Assembly: GCF_001439785.1 (NCBI RefSeq)
Contig: NZ_JYLI01000005.1
Coordinates: forward strand, 1-64,000
Direction: 5' to 3'
Origin: Pseudomonas poae
Lineage (GTDB): Bacteria; Pseudomonadota; Gammaproteobacteria; Pseudomonadales; Pseudomonadaceae
Length of the DNA stretch: 64,000 bases
Part shown: one piece after another, positions 35,346 to 45,012 of the stretch
How positions within the stretch are numbered: the first letter of the stretch is position 1
Layout of the letters: each line of letters begins with the position of its first letter
The notes under the pieces: generated by a model
Databases searched by the model: none
Seen by the model: the letters and a program-made list of their open reading frames with translations, nothing else
What the model was told of the DNA's origin: nothing
Program-made: the position numbers and the translations under genes

Positions 35346-35756
35346 TCATGGGTAAAACTTCATGCCTGTGTAAGGTTTGTCACGACAGGCTTGCAGACGC
35401 GATGCCAGATCGCCAACGTGGACCTCGAGCTTGTGCCCATCAGGGTCGAGAAAATAGTAGGAAGCGCCCTCACTGCGGTTATCACGCCATTCCTGCACAC
35501 CCGCGGCCCTGAGGCGCTCTACCAATGCATCAAAATCACGCGGATGCGTGCTGAATGCGTAGTGGGTGTAATCAACCGCCAGCGTCGGGTCGCGCAGCGG
35601 GTCGAGGGACAAACAGAGCCACAACCCAGGCAGCGAGAGGTAAGCGCCGTTGTCCCAGGTTGCATCGAGCTGCAAGCGCAACAGCTCGTGGTAGAAGCGC
35701 AGGCTGCGTTGCACATCGACGACGGCCAGCGTGAGGTGATTGAGTCCCGAAAGCAT
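35346..35756 (-). CDS. fosA: Fosfomycin resistance glutathione transferase FosA
   Basis: FosA adds glutathione to fosfomycin, opening its epoxide, using Mn(II) and potassium. The 136-residue glyoxalase-fold protein keeps the metal ligands His7 (GLNHLTLA), His65 (DYTHYAF) and Glu111 (HKLEVHVG), plus Thr9 and the NRSEG loop. The overall reading is close to the chromosomal FosA of P. aeruginosa, so intrinsic resistance is likely but the activity is not shown. It starts 18 bp after the lysR stop. Confidence 0.93.
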   Translation of the reverse strand: MLSGLNHLTLAVVDVQRSLRFYHELLRLQLDATWDNGAYLSLPGLWLCLSLDPLRDPTLAVDYTHYAFSTHPRDFDALVERLRAAGVQEWRDNRSEGASYYFLDPDGHKLEVHVGDLASRLQACRDKPYTGMKFYP

Positions 35757-35774
35757 ACTGTCGTTTTCCTGTTA

Positions 35775-36698
35775 TCAACGGCCTTCGCACAATACACCCC
35801 GCACCTGCCCACTCAACCACTGCAACCCTGCATCTCCACCCCGCCGCGCATGCCACGCCAATTCAAAAGCAAACGTGGGGATATGAAACGGCGGTGGCAC
35901 GGCCAGCAGTTGCTCTTGATCAATGGCCAGGACTCCCCGCGATGACACTGTGAGGATCAGATCCGTGCCCTCAATCAACCGCGGCGCGACGCCCCAGTGG
36001 GGCAGGCTGATCGCCACATGCCGCCGCTCCCGAATCGCTTTCAAGGCGCGTTCGATTTCCGGGGTGCCGCTGCCGCGCATCTCCAGCAGTATATGAGGCC
36101 GCGACAGGTAAGTCGGCAAGTCGAGCACGCCGCTGTCCGGCAGGCTGTTGCGGTCCACCAGACAGGTGTAGTGCTCTTCGAACAGCGGTGTAGTGCGCAG
36201 TTCGGCCGGCGTGTCCGGGAAGACGCCGGCGGCCAGGTCCAGATCACCATTGAGCACACCGTCGATCATGCCTTCCCGGCTGGTCTGGACGATCTGCAAG
36301 TCGATACCCGGTGCCTCCCGGCGCAACGCGCGCACCAGCTGCGGCAAAAAAATCGCCGCGCCGTAGTCCGACATCGCCACGCGGAACCGACGCTTGGCGG
36401 TCGCCGGATCAAACCGGTTCGGCGCCAGCAATGCCTGCACCTGGGCCAGGGCTTCGGCCAAGGGAGTGGTCAGCTCCAGCGCGCGGGCAGTAGCAACCAG
36501 CGCACCGCCCTGCCGCACCAGCAATGGGTCGCCGAGCAGGTCGCGCAGGCGTGCCAGTGCATGGCTCACCGCCGGCTGGCTCAGGTGCAGGCGCTCGGCG
36601 GCACGGGTGACGTGTTGCTCACTGAGCAAGGCGTCGAGAATGACCAACAGGTTGAGGTCGATGCGTCGCAGATCATTCATCAGCTGCATGCCATCCAT
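35775..36698 (-). CDS. LysR-family transcriptional regulator
   Basis: The 307-residue protein has an N-terminal winged helix (RIDLNLLVILDALLSEQH, HLSQPAVSHALARLRDLLGD) and a NodD-type effector domain. It heads the lysR-fosA-lysE direction and is divergent from a DMT-type transporter by 68 bp, so it may control one of these. Candidate starts are 36698, 36689 and 36680 (MNDLRRIDLNLL); no clear ribosome site separates them. An AATTTAAATT palindrome lies just upstream. Confidence 0.88.
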   Translation of the reverse strand: MDGMQLMNDLRRIDLNLLVILDALLSEQHVTRAAERLHLSQPAVSHALARLRDLLGDPLLVRQGGALVATARALELTTPLAEALAQVQALLAPNRFDPATAKRRFRVAMSDYGAAIFLPQLVRALRREAPGIDLQIVQTSREGMIDGVLNGDLDLAAGVFPDTPAELRTTPLFEEHYTCLVDRNSLPDSGVLDLPTYLSRPHILLEMRGSGTPEIERALKAIRERRHVAISLPHWGVAPRLIEGTDLILTVSSRGVLAIDQEQLLAVPPPFHIPTFAFELAWHARRGGDAGLQWLSGQVRGVLCEGR

Positions 36699-36766
36699 AC
36701 GTAATTGGAATTTAAATTTGCGCGACGAATACCCTAGAGTCCAGCAAAACCTCTGGGAGATTCGAC

Positions 36767-37255
36767 ATGACGACGTTGCAATGGGCCGGGTTATTGCTCT
36801 TGGCCGTAATCGCCGGGGCGGTGGTGCCGTTTCAAAGTGCGATCAACGCCAGCCTCGGGCGCGGGCTCGGCCACCCGCTCTGGGCCACGCTGGCGTCATT
36901 GCTGGTGAGCATCATCGTGCTGCTGCCGGTAATCCTTGCCCTGCGCCTGCCGTTGCCAAGCCTGGCATTTATCACCCAGGCCCCGCTGTGGATGTGGGCC
37001 GGTGGCGCGTTCGGCGTGTGCTTTATTTCGCTGGCGCTGATGCTGCTGCCCAAACTCGGTGCCTCGGGGTTTATCGCCCTGGCCATGGCCGGGCAGATTC
37101 TCGCATCGCTGCTGCTCGACCACTTCGGCCTGTTCGGCCTGGCCGAACGCCAACTGAATACGCCCCGAGTGATCGGCGCGCTGTTGTTGATGGGCGGCGT
37201 GGTAATGATCCAATTCAGCAGCACACCTGCACGGGCGCTGGGGGCGGCGGGTTGA
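36767..37255 (+). CDS. DMT-superfamily transporter, YdcZ/DUF606 type
   Basis: The 162-residue protein has about five membrane spans and the DUF606 start AGAVVPFQSAINASLGR. These half-size members of the drug/metabolite transporter superfamily have no well-defined substrate. GGGAG lies before the ATG at 36767. It is divergent from the LysR gene, a common arrangement for a regulator and its target. Confidence 0.82.
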   Translation: MTTLQWAGLLLLAVIAGAVVPFQSAINASLGRGLGHPLWATLASLLVSIIVLLPVILALRLPLPSLAFITQAPLWMWAGGAFGVCFISLALMLLPKLGASGFIALAMAGQILASLLLDHFGLFGLAERQLNTPRVIGALLLMGGVVMIQFSSTPARALGAAG

Positions 37256-37389
37256 TCAGCGGCGGTGGCGCCAAATAACAGCACGCTCAAAAGATCGACT
37301 GCGTGGTTACAAAACCAGTACTGCACAATACAGACAAACGCACTATCAGCTTGTAGCTTACCCTCCAAAAAAAAAGGATAAGCCAGCCC

Positions 37390-38547
37390 TTGAAAAACAC
37401 CACCGCACTCATCCTCGCCTGCAGCGCCGCTTTCCTCGCTCAAGCCGGCATCAGCAGCTACTTGCCGGCAGTCCCGGCCATCGCCCACTCCCTGACAGCC
37501 GCAGAAGAGCTGGTGGCAATGGCCATTGCGGTGTATCTGGTGGGCATGGCACTGCCGATGTTGCTATGGGGCAGCCTGGGCGAGCGATTTGGCAGAAAGC
37601 CGGTATTGCTTGCAGCGCTGGCGTTGTACGCACTGGCGAGTGCGGCAATTGCGTTGGCGGGCAATGTCGAACTCTTCCTGGCAATGCGGCTGATTCAGGG
37701 CCTTGGCGCGGGTGGCGTTTCGGTGATGGCGCGCGTGCTGGTCCGCGACAATTTCAGCGGTGCATTGCTGGCCAAGGGGTTGTCATGGTTGGGGATGACC
37801 TTCGTGATTGCCTTGGGCCTGAGCCAGTTCGCAGGCTCGCTGCTGCAGATGGCATTCGGCTGGGAAGCGATCTTTTATACCTTGGCGCTGGGGGCCAGCG
37901 TGCTGATGGTGGTGGTGCAACGCATGATAGTTACGACGCGTATGAAGGCCGCCCGTTTGCTCTGCGCATTGCGTGTCTACACACAGATCGTACGACATCC
38001 ACCTTTCTTGTACGCGGCACTCGCCGGCGGGCTGGGCTATGGCGTGATCATCGTGTTCAACACATGTGCACCGCTGATTCTGCAAGGCCGCTTTGGGTGG
38101 AGCGCGGCGCAATATGGCTGGCTGGGCTGGCCGATCAGCGGCGCATATCTGACAGGGGCGTTGCTGGTCAATCGCGTCGTCGCGCGCGTGGGGCGGTTGA
38201 CCATGATGAGCGTCGGCAGTGCGCTGGTGTTGCTGGGCACGGCGATCATGCTGTTAGGCAGTGTATTTGCCGGCGCACTGGCGGTGCTGCTGTGGATGCC
38301 CTATTGCCTGGCATTGGTGGGGCAGTCGATGAGCTATCCCATCAGCTTATCCATGGCCAATGATCAGTCTCCGGTCAGTGGCGCTTACGCCATGGCCTTG
38401 AGCGGGTTCATTCATCAATTGATCGCGGCGCTGATCGGCGGCGTGGCGAGCCTGCTGGTGAGTGAGCAGGCATGGCCCTTTACGCTGCTGTGCGTAGTGC
38501 TGGCGAGTACTGCCTGCGCCTGTGTGGCTCGCTGCCGGGCGATCTAA
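37390..38547 (+). CDS. MFS multidrug transporter, Bcr/CflA-like
   Basis: The 385-residue protein has twelve predicted spans and the MFS loop motif [13 protein letters not shown] with the following [21 protein letters not shown] segment of the Bcr/CflA/EmrD drug efflux group. The start codon is TTG at 37390, as no ATG gives the first span; an A/G-rich AAAAAGGA lies 13 bp upstream. Its last 4 bp overlap the 3' end of the convergent alcohol dehydrogenase. Substrate unknown. Confidence 0.85.
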   Translation: MKNTTALILACSAAFLAQAGISSYLPAVPAIAHSLTAAEELVAMAIAVYLVGMALPMLLWGSLGERFGRKPVLLAALALYALASAAIALAGNVELFLAMRLIQGLGAGGVSVMARVLVRDNFSGALLAKGLSWLGMTFVIALGLSQFAGSLLQMAFGWEAIFYTLALGASVLMVVVQRMIVTTRMKAARLLCALRVYTQIVRHPPFLYAALAGGLGYGVIIVFNTCAPLILQGRFGWSAAQYGWLGWPISGAYLTGALLVNRVVARVGRLTMMSVGSALVLLGTAIMLLGSVFAGALAVLLWMPYCLALVGQSMSYPISLSMANDQSPVSGAYAMALSGFIHQLIAALIGGVASLLVSEQAWPFTLLCVVLASTACACVARCRAI

Positions 38548-39692
38548 AACGCACTGCGAAAAACCTCCTCAATCTGCCGTTGATCTGCCCGACGAGGGTT
38601 GGTCAGCCCGCATGCGTCCTTCAACGCATTGCTGGCCAGCAGTGGAATGTCCTGCAACTTGGCGCCGAGTTCGCGCAGGCCAGCGGGGATTTCCACGTCG
38701 TGGGACAGTTTGCGGATCGCGGCGATGGCGGCCTGGGCGCCCTCTTCGGCAGTAATGCCGGTGATATCGGCCCCCAATGCGCGCGCCACGTCACTCAGGC
38801 GCCTGGCGCAGACACTGGCGTTGAAGCTTTGCACGTGGGGCAGCAAGACCGCGTTGCACACGCCGTGGGGCAAGTCATAAAAGCCGCCCAACTGGTGCGC
38901 CATGGCATGCACGAAACCCAGTGACGCATTGTTGAAGGCCATCCCGGCGAGGAACTGCGCATACGCCATGTTCTCCCGGGCGCCTTTGTCGCTGCCGTCG
39001 TGCACCGCCAGGCGCAGGTTGGCGCTGATCAGCTCAATGGCCTTGATCGCGCAGGCATCGGTAATCGGCGTGGCGGCGGTGGACACGTAGGCTTCGATGG
39101 CATGGGTCAGGGCGTCCATGCCGGTGGCGGCGGTGAGGCCCTTGGGCATGCCGACCATCAGCGCAGGATCGTTGACCGACAACAACGGCGTGACGTTGCG
39201 GTCCACGATGGCCATTTTCACGTGGCGGGTTTCGTCAGTGATGATGCAGAAGCGGGTCATCTCGCTGGCGGTGCCGGCGGTGGTATTGATGGCCACCAGC
39301 GGCAGTTGCGGCTTGCTCGACCGGTCGACGCCTTCGTAGTCGCCGATACGCCCGCCATTGGTGGCGCACAACGCGATGCCCTTGGCGCAGTCATGGGGCG
39401 AGCCGCCGCCCAGGGACACCACGAAATCACAGGCGCTCTGCTGCAACAGCGCCAGGCCTTTCTCGACGTTGTCCACGTTGGGGTTGGGCCTGGCACCGTC
39501 GTAGATCACCGAGTCGATGTCCTGCAGCGCCAGCTTCTCGGCAATCATGCCGGCCACGCCCGCCTTGGCCAGGCCCGCGTCGGTCACGATCAGCGCCTTG
39601 CGAAAAGCGTAGTTGCGAATGGCGAGCATGGCGTCGTCCAGGCAGTCGGCGCCCATGATGTTGACGGCGGGAATGAAGAAGGTGCTGCTCAT
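38544..39692 (-). CDS. Iron-containing alcohol dehydrogenase
   Basis: The 382-residue enzyme belongs to the group III iron-dependent alcohol dehydrogenases (YiaY/FucO type). The NAD-binding motif [11 protein letters not shown] and the metal-site segments [20 protein letters not shown] and DLPHGVCNA are present. The substrate is not clear; relatives oxidise ethanol, propanediol or threonine. I chose ATG 39692 with GAGGA six bases upstream, over TTG two codons earlier. It is divergent from the DUF4917 gene. Confidence 0.9.
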   Translation of the reverse strand: MSSTFFIPAVNIMGADCLDDAMLAIRNYAFRKALIVTDAGLAKAGVAGMIAEKLALQDIDSVIYDGARPNPNVDNVEKGLALLQQSACDFVVSLGGGSPHDCAKGIALCATNGGRIGDYEGVDRSSKPQLPLVAINTTAGTASEMTRFCIITDETRHVKMAIVDRNVTPLLSVNDPALMVGMPKGLTAATGMDALTHAIEAYVSTAATPITDACAIKAIELISANLRLAVHDGSDKGARENMAYAQFLAGMAFNNASLGFVHAMAHQLGGFYDLPHGVCNAVLLPHVQSFNASVCARRLSDVARALGADITGITAEEGAQAAIAAIRKLSHDVEIPAGLRELGAKLQDIPLLASNALKDACGLTNPRRADQRQIEEVFRSAF

Positions 39693-39815
39693 GGTCAATC
39701 CTCGGAGGCGTTAGGCCGACAGGATCAACCCTTGCCGCACGGCGCATGTTGATCAGGATCAATGCCCGCTCGTGATAAAGTCACCGTCCAGCCGATTTTG
39801 AGTAGACCCACCGCA

Positions 39816-40832
39816 ATGAAGGATTTCCAGGATATTGACGCCCACCTTGAAGACTGGACCGCGCTGCGTGCTGCCCTCGACTTCAGTGGGATTCTGATCG
39901 GCAATGGCGCCAGCCGCACGATTTGGGAAGACTTTGCCTACGACTCGCTGTTTGAAAACGCGCGCACCGTCGAAGAAAAGCCCTTGGGCGCATCCGAACT
40001 CAGCGTATTCGACGCCCTGCAAACCCGCAGTTTCGAGCAGGCCCTGGGCGCACTGAAAACCACCAGCCGGGTCAACAAGGCACTGGCGGTCAGCTCGGCG
40101 GCGCCGCGCAACCGCTATTACGCGATCAAGGAAGCGCTGATCAACACCATCCACGCCGTGCATATCCCGTGGCGACTGGTGCAGCCGTCGACACTGGCGA
40201 CGATCAACCATGAATTGCAGCGTTACGCGACGGTGTTCACCAGCAACTACGACTTGCTCAATTACTGGGCGATCCTGCACACGCCAGGCATCGACGACCT
40301 GTTCCGCAGCGCCGACGCCCACTTCGACCTGCGCGACACCCGCACCGACGCCACGCGCATTCTGTACCTGCACGGCGGCCTGCACCTGGTGCGTAACCTC
40401 GACGGCACCGCGCGCAAACTGGCGTCCACCGACAGCACCCTGCTCAGCAGTTTTGCGATCAACAATACGATCAAGACCCTCGACGACGTGCCGCTGTTCG
40501 TCAGCGAAGGCACGGTGCAAGAGAAGCTCAAGACCATCCGCAGCTCGGATTACCTGTCGTTCTGCTATGAACAGTTGCTCAGCCACGAGGGCGCGCTGTG
40601 CATCTTCGGGCATGACCTGGGGCCCCAGGATCAACACCTGGTGGATGCCATTCGCCAAGCGGATGTGAGCAACCTGGCGATCGCGGTGTCGGGGCGCAGT
40701 GAGGGGTTTATCCGCCAGCAGAAAAGGCGCTATTCGCAGTTGTTTGACGGCACGGGCGTGGCACTGAGGTTCTTTGCCGCACGTACCCATCCACTGGGCA
40801 ACCCGGCACTGTCCGTCCCGGTTGAGCGTTGA
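39816..40832 (+). CDS. DUF4917 family protein with SIR2-like motifs
   Basis: The 338-residue protein starts MKDFQDIDAHLEDW. It contains GILIGNGASRTIWEDF near residue 25, VFTSNYDLLNYW near 131, LYLHGGLHLVRNL near 170 and CIFGHDL near 263. These positions and spacings look like a SIR2 fold (glycine-rich loop, TxNYD, HG), where NAD or a related nucleotide binds. The family is DUF4917 by recall; no activity is known to me. It stands alone between an alcohol dehydrogenase and a REP doublet. The start at 39816 follows a poor ribosome site. Confidence 0.75.
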   Translation: MKDFQDIDAHLEDWTALRAALDFSGILIGNGASRTIWEDFAYDSLFENARTVEEKPLGASELSVFDALQTRSFEQALGALKTTSRVNKALAVSSAAPRNRYYAIKEALINTIHAVHIPWRLVQPSTLATINHELQRYATVFTSNYDLLNYWAILHTPGIDDLFRSADAHFDLRDTRTDATRILYLHGGLHLVRNLDGTARKLASTDSTLLSSFAINNTIKTLDDVPLFVSEGTVQEKLKTIRSSDYLSFCYEQLLSHEGALCIFGHDLGPQDQHLVDAIRQADVSNLAIAVSGRSEGFIRQQKRRYSQLFDGTGVALRFFAARTHPLGNPALSVPVER

Positions 40833-40871
40833 TCAAACGGTGGGAGGCTGCGCCAGGTCTTGCAGTAGCCA

Positions 40872-41007
40872 TGTGGCGAGCAGGCTTGTCCTGCGTTGGG
40901 CTGCGCAGCAGCCCCAATACCAGGCGCTAAGCCGTATCAGGTACACCGCGCTTTCCTTAAATTGTGGGCGCTTCGCCCCCCAACGCGGGGCAAGCCCGCT
41001 TGCCACA
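40872..41007. repeat. Long REP doublet (REPIN-like), copy 1
   Basis: About 136 bp. It starts TGTGGCGAGCAGGCTTG and ends with its near mirror image CAAGCCCGCTTGCCACA. Two internal hairpins (GGGCTGCGCAGCAGCCC and GTGGGCGCTTCGCCCCC) flank a spacer with GCCGTATCAGGTACACCGCG. The same unit occurs inverted at 53233-53367 with few differences. It lies between the DUF4917 gene and the fecI remnant. Confidence 0.85.
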
Positions 41008-41040
41008 AAAGGCCCGCTCGCCATAGGGAGGTGGTTGCCA

Positions 41041-41238
41041 CAGTCATTACGCCAGGGTCAATAGCCGCCGCGCCGCGCCTGCAACGCCTGGAACACTTGA
41101 AAGAAGTCCTCGCCGAACCCTCGCCCCGCAGGCAAGAAGCCCTTATGCTGCACCGCTTCGAAGGCCTGGGCGCAGCTCGCCCTGCTGCATTGCAAAAGGC
41201 ATCTTCAATCCGCCCCCGGCACGGAGCAGCCAGAATGA
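41041..41238 (+). pseudogene. Remnant of an ECF sigma factor gene (fecI type) upstream of fecR
   Basis: In the fecR frame, 41046-41168 encodes ITPGSIAAAPRLQRLEHL and then SPRRQEALMLHRFEGL, which looks like the start of region 4 of a FecI-type sigma factor. At about 41169 the similarity jumps by one frame. 41170-41238 then encodes AQLALLHCKRHLQSAPG and ends TEQPE with TGA 41236. The LLHCKRHL end is typical of FecI C-termini, and the TGA overlaps the fecR ATG (ATGA), the usual fecI-fecR junction. The helix-turn-helix between the two parts and the whole N-terminal half are missing. Confidence 0.7.
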
Positions 41239-42203
41239 ACCGCCTGAGCGACACCGACGCCCTCGACAACGAAGCACGCGACGCCATCGATGCCCAGGCC
41301 GCCAGCTGGTTTGCACGCAACCGCAACCACCTGAGCCGCACCGAGCGCAAAGCCTTTGCCGCCTGGCAGTCGGTGCCTGCGCATGCGCAGGCCTACGCCG
41401 AATTCGAACAGCTGTGGGCCGACCTCGCCCAACTCCAACAACTGAACAAACCCGTGGCGTTGATAGCACGCAAAGCGTCCCTCTGGCGCTCGGCCCTGGC
41501 CGTGGCGGCCGGCGTGCTCTGCGCCGTGCTGGCCACGCACCTGGGCGCGCCCCGCGAGCCTTATCAGGGCCAGTTGGCGGCCCACGCCAAGGGCATGCGC
41601 GACCTCGACCTGCCCGATGGCAGCACCCTGTATGTAAACGCCAACACCCACATCCGTGTGGACTTCACCGCGCATCAACGCATTCTTCACCTGGACCAGG
41701 GCCAACTGTACATCGACGTCGCCGCCGACAAGGAACGCCCCCTGTACGTGCAGGCCGGCACCGCGACTGTGCGGGCGGTGGGCACGGGTTTCGATGTGCG
41801 CCGCAGCCAGCAGCAACTGGTGGTCAGCGTCGCCCATGGCCAGGTGGCGTTCGAGCCGGACGCGAACACACCCGTCGCTCTGCTTGGCGCCCGGCAACGC
41901 GCGATTTACAGCTACGCCCAAGGCGCGTTGCAACAGCAATCCCTCACCGCCGAAGAGGTGGCCGACTGGCGCAGCGGCCACTTGTCGTTTCGCAATCAGG
42001 AACTGGCCAGCCTGATCGACGAGCTGAGCCTGTATCGCCCTCAGGCGCCGCTGCAGGTCAACAAGGCAGTTGCAGCGCTCAAGGTGTCGGGCAACCTGGA
42101 TGTGAATGACCCCGACGCCCTGCTCAATGCCCTGCCCGCGCTGCTGCCGGTGAAAACCGTAGCCTCGGCGGACGGTGTCCTGCGGATCGAACCAAGCCAA
42201 TAG
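41235..42203 (+). CDS. FecR-family anti-sigma factor (orphan)
   Basis: FecR proteins sit in the inner membrane and pass an outer-membrane receptor signal to an ECF sigma factor. The 322-residue product has an N-terminal cytoplasmic domain with the FecR/DUF4880 pattern (AASWFARNRNHLSRTERKAF), one membrane span near 86-105 (ALAVAAGVLCAVLATHLG) and the periplasmic FecR domain (LPDGSTLYVNANTHIRVDF). GGAG precedes ATG 41235. The sigma factor gene upstream is only a remnant and no TonB-dependent receptor follows, so it is an orphan in this window. It may serve a sigma factor elsewhere or be decaying. Confidence 0.85.
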   Translation: MNRLSDTDALDNEARDAIDAQAASWFARNRNHLSRTERKAFAAWQSVPAHAQAYAEFEQLWADLAQLQQLNKPVALIARKASLWRSALAVAAGVLCAVLATHLGAPREPYQGQLAAHAKGMRDLDLPDGSTLYVNANTHIRVDFTAHQRILHLDQGQLYIDVAADKERPLYVQAGTATVRAVGTGFDVRRSQQQLVVSVAHGQVAFEPDANTPVALLGARQRAIYSYAQGALQQQSLTAEEVADWRSGHLSFRNQELASLIDELSLYRPQAPLQVNKAVAALKVSGNLDVNDPDALLNALPALLPVKTVASADGVLRIEPSQ

Positions 42204-42255
42204 CTCCACGCATGAAAATATTTTCCGGCGCTGAGCGGCGACAATTGGACCGCGT

Positions 42256-43473
42256 TCAGCTCAAGAAACCATCCGCGCGCAGCAGGGTTTCCAGGCAGTG
42301 CTCAGTGATGTGATAGAACGCCTTCAGCGCCTGGATTTTCGCCAGCAACTGCGCATTGTCCAACGGCTGCGAGCGCTTCACCGCGAGGATCATCTTGTTC
42401 TTGTTGGTGTGTTCCAACGAAATGAACTCGAACACCTTGGTCTCATAGCCACAAGCCTCAAGGAACAGCGCCCGCAGACTGTCCGTGACCATTTCCGCCT
42501 GTTGGCCCAGGTGCAGACCGTATTGCAGCATCGGCTTGAGCAACGCCGGACTCTGGATCTGCAGCCGAATCTGTTTGTGGCAGCACGGCGAGCACATGAT
42601 GATCGATGCGCCGGAGCGGATGCCGGTGTGGATCGCGTAGTCGGTGGCGACATCGCAGGCATGCAGGGCGATCATCACGTCCAGTTCGCTCGGCGCCACG
42701 CTGCGCACGTCCCCGCATTTGAACACCAGCCCAGGGTGTTCCAGACGAGCGGCGGCGGCGTTGCACAGGCTCACCATGTCTTCGCGCAGCTCTACGCCAG
42801 TGACCTCGCCTTCGGCCTTGAGGGTGTTGCGCAGGTAATCGTGAATCGCAAACGTGAGGTAACCCTTGCCCGAGCCGAAATCGGCAACACGCACTGGTTG
42901 GTCGAGTTTGAGGGGCGACGAGGTCAGTGCATGGCTGAACACTTCGATGAACTTGTTGATCTGCTTCCACTTGCGCGACATCGACGGGATCAGCGCCTGC
43001 CTGGCGTCGGTCACGCCCAGGTCGGCGAGGAACGGTCGGCTCAGGTCGAGGTAGCGGTTCTTCTCACGGTTATGCTCGGCAGACGGTGCTTCGCGCAGTT
43101 GTTGCGGTTTGCTTTTGAACAGCGAACTTTTGTTCTTCTTGCTGTACTCCAGCTGGACTTCATCGGTCAGCGACAGCAAGTGCGCGTTCTTGAATGACGC
43201 AGGCAACAGCTCGGCAATCGCCGCCACGCCCTCGGCCAAGGGGAAATTCCTGGTGATATCGCGGGTCTTGTAGCGATAGACGAAGGACAGGCACGGCTGG
43301 TCCTTGACGGTGACCGGCTTGATGATCAGGCGCTGCAGGTCGGCTTCCTCACCGACGTACTTGGCCAGCACCAGCTTGATAAAAGCGTTCTGCGCAAGGC
43401 TTGCGTTCAGCAGCTCAATGAACTGGGCATGATGATCCGGCGCGGGGCTTGCGGGTTTAGCGGTGACGGACAT
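42256..43473 (-). CDS. Class I SAM-dependent methyltransferase
   Basis: The 405-residue protein has a Rossmann methyltransferase domain in its C-terminal half with the AdoMet motif VADFGSGKGYLTFA near residue 194. GVELREDMVSLC and MIALHACDVATDYAI follow, and a CSPCCHKQ segment lies further on. The N-terminal half is family specific. It resembles the METTL25-type or tRNA/rRNA modification group, but the substrate is unknown. ATG 43473 is taken as the start; TTG two codons before is better spaced from GAGG and cannot be excluded. Confidence 0.8.
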   Translation of the reverse strand: MSVTAKPASPAPDHHAQFIELLNASLAQNAFIKLVLAKYVGEEADLQRLIIKPVTVKDQPCLSFVYRYKTRDITRNFPLAEGVAAIAELLPASFKNAHLLSLTDEVQLEYSKKNKSSLFKSKPQQLREAPSAEHNREKNRYLDLSRPFLADLGVTDARQALIPSMSRKWKQINKFIEVFSHALTSSPLKLDQPVRVADFGSGKGYLTFAIHDYLRNTLKAEGEVTGVELREDMVSLCNAAAARLEHPGLVFKCGDVRSVAPSELDVMIALHACDVATDYAIHTGIRSGASIIMCSPCCHKQIRLQIQSPALLKPMLQYGLHLGQQAEMVTDSLRALFLEACGYETKVFEFISLEHTNKNKMILAVKRSQPLDNAQLLAKIQALKAFYHITEHCLETLLRADGFLS

Positions 43474-43570
43474 GAACAAAAACGCCTCGGGCAGGGAATG
43501 TCGGGCATTTTAGGGGGGATGGCGGTTGGGGGCACGGAGTTATTTGATCAACGGTCACCACAACATACCA

Positions 43571-43596
43571 CTGTGGGAGCAAGCCCCCTCCCACAG
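43571..43596. repeat. REP palindrome
   Basis: CTGTGGGAGCAAGCC continues into CCCTCCCACAG, a 26-bp REP of the GTGGGAG...CTCCCAC type, between the methyltransferase and TPM genes. Confidence 0.85.
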
Positions 43597-43616
43597 TTGG
43601 CATGCGGTTGCCCGGA

Positions 43617-44234
43617 CTATTCGAGCACGACCAGTCGGTTAGGCAGCTCATTGCGCGTCTGCGTCACCGGCACATGCACCTTGAGCAACTCGCCGCACGC
43701 CTCGATGCACGCAATAAACCCGGCGAGCGTCTGCCCCTGTTTCACTTGCTGGGTAAATGCCTTGACGATGGCGTCCCAACTGCTGTCATCCAGGCGTGTG
43801 GAAATGCCGTCGTCGACAAGGATCTCCACATAACGCTCCGCCTCGCTGACAAAAATCAGCACCCCGGTGCTGCCCAGCGTGTGGTGCAGGTTCTGCTCCA
43901 GGAACTGGCGCCGCGCCAAATTGGACGCGCGCCAATGACGCACCGAACGCGGGATCAGGCGGGTGGTGACCCAAGGCAGACGAAACAGCAGGCACAGCAC
44001 GATGAACGTCGCCCATTGCGCCAGCAGCAACGTGTACATGGTCATGTAGCCCGACAGGTAATGCACGATACCCGGCACCACCAACGCGATCAGGCTGGCC
44101 CACAACAGCGGGATGTAGGCGTAGTCGTCGGCACGCGCCGCCAGCACGGTCACCAGCTCCGCGTCGGTCTGTTGCTCGACCCGCGCAATCGCTTCGGCGA
44201 CCTGGCGTTGTTCGTGTTCAGTCAGTAATGCCAT
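43617..44234 (-). CDS. TPM domain membrane protein
   Basis: The 205-residue protein has a TPM-type domain split around two membrane spans (YIPLLWASLIALVVPGIVHYL and YTLLLAQWATFIVLCLLF). The second half contains LGSTGVLIFVSEAERYVEILVDD, the conserved TPM core. TPM proteins are linked to photosystem repair in plants but have no defined role in these bacteria. It lies 31 bp after the longer TPM gene and so belongs to a lemA-TPM-TPM operon. Confidence 0.82.
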   Translation of the reverse strand: MALLTEHEQRQVAEAIARVEQQTDAELVTVLAARADDYAYIPLLWASLIALVVPGIVHYLSGYMTMYTLLLAQWATFIVLCLLFRLPWVTTRLIPRSVRHWRASNLARRQFLEQNLHHTLGSTGVLIFVSEAERYVEILVDDGISTRLDDSSWDAIVKAFTQQVKQGQTLAGFIACIEACGELLKVHVPVTQTRNELPNRLVVLE

Positions 44235-44265
44235 GGTTGTACATGCCCATTTTTAGTTGTTGTCA

Positions 44266-44994
44266 TCACCAGCCACCTGAAGCACCGCCGCCGCCAAACC
44301 CACCGCCGCCGCCCCGGAATCCACCACCGCCACCGCCTCCCCCGCCGCCGCGACCGCTGCTGCTGAGGATCGCCAGCAGGATTGCACCCACCGGCAGGCC
44401 CATGCGATTGCACAGCCACAGCACGCCGATCAGCAGCACAAACAGGCCGATGGAAAACCCGGGGTTATCCACAGCGAAATTCGCATCCGCCACATGGGCC
44501 GGCACGGCCAACGGCTCACCGCCCACCACCTGGATCATCGCCGCCACGCCGTCGCTGATGCCCTGGCTGAAATGGCCGGCCTTGAACTTGGGCGCGATCA
44601 CCTGATTGATGATCACCCAGGACTGCGCATCGGTCAGCACACCTTCCAGGCCATAGCCGACTTCGATGCGCAATTTGCGCTCATCGCGGGCGACGATCAA
44701 CAGCGCGCCGTTGTCCTTGCCCTTCTGCCCGATGCCCCAGGCGCGGCCCAATTGATAACCGAAGTCTTCAATGGGCACGCCCTGCAGGTCCGGCACGGTG
44801 ACCACCACGATCTGGTCGCCCGAGGTTTGCTCCAGCGCCTGCAACTGCCGGGTCAACTGCTCGCGCACCGCCGGGTCGATCATCTGGGCGTTATCCACCA
44901 CCCGCCCGGTCAGTGCCGGGAAGTTCAGCGCCGCTTGGGCTGCGCCCACGCAGGCCAACAGCCACAGCGCCAGACCTATCCGTAATAAACGCAT
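44266..44994 (-). CDS. TPM domain protein with glycine-rich C-terminus (YgcG-like)
   Basis: The 242-residue protein has a signal peptide (MRLLRIGLALWLLACVGAAQA). A periplasmic TPM domain follows (ALTGRVVDNAQMIDPAVREQL, RKLRIEVGYGLEGVLTDA), then a membrane span and a tail that is almost pure glycine with serine and phenylalanine. The glycine tail is typical of the YgcG group and is of unknown use. ATG 44994 is preferred over GTG six bases earlier because GAGG then lies at normal spacing. It is the middle gene of lemA-TPM-TPM. Confidence 0.87.
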   Translation of the reverse strand: MRLLRIGLALWLLACVGAAQAALNFPALTGRVVDNAQMIDPAVREQLTRQLQALEQTSGDQIVVVTVPDLQGVPIEDFGYQLGRAWGIGQKGKDNGALLIVARDERKLRIEVGYGLEGVLTDAQSWVIINQVIAPKFKAGHFSQGISDGVAAMIQVVGGEPLAVPAHVADANFAVDNPGFSIGLFVLLIGVLWLCNRMGLPVGAILLAILSSSGRGGGGGGGGGGFRGGGGGFGGGGASGGW

Positions 44995-45012
44995 CGCCAC
45001 CTCAGGAAAGTC

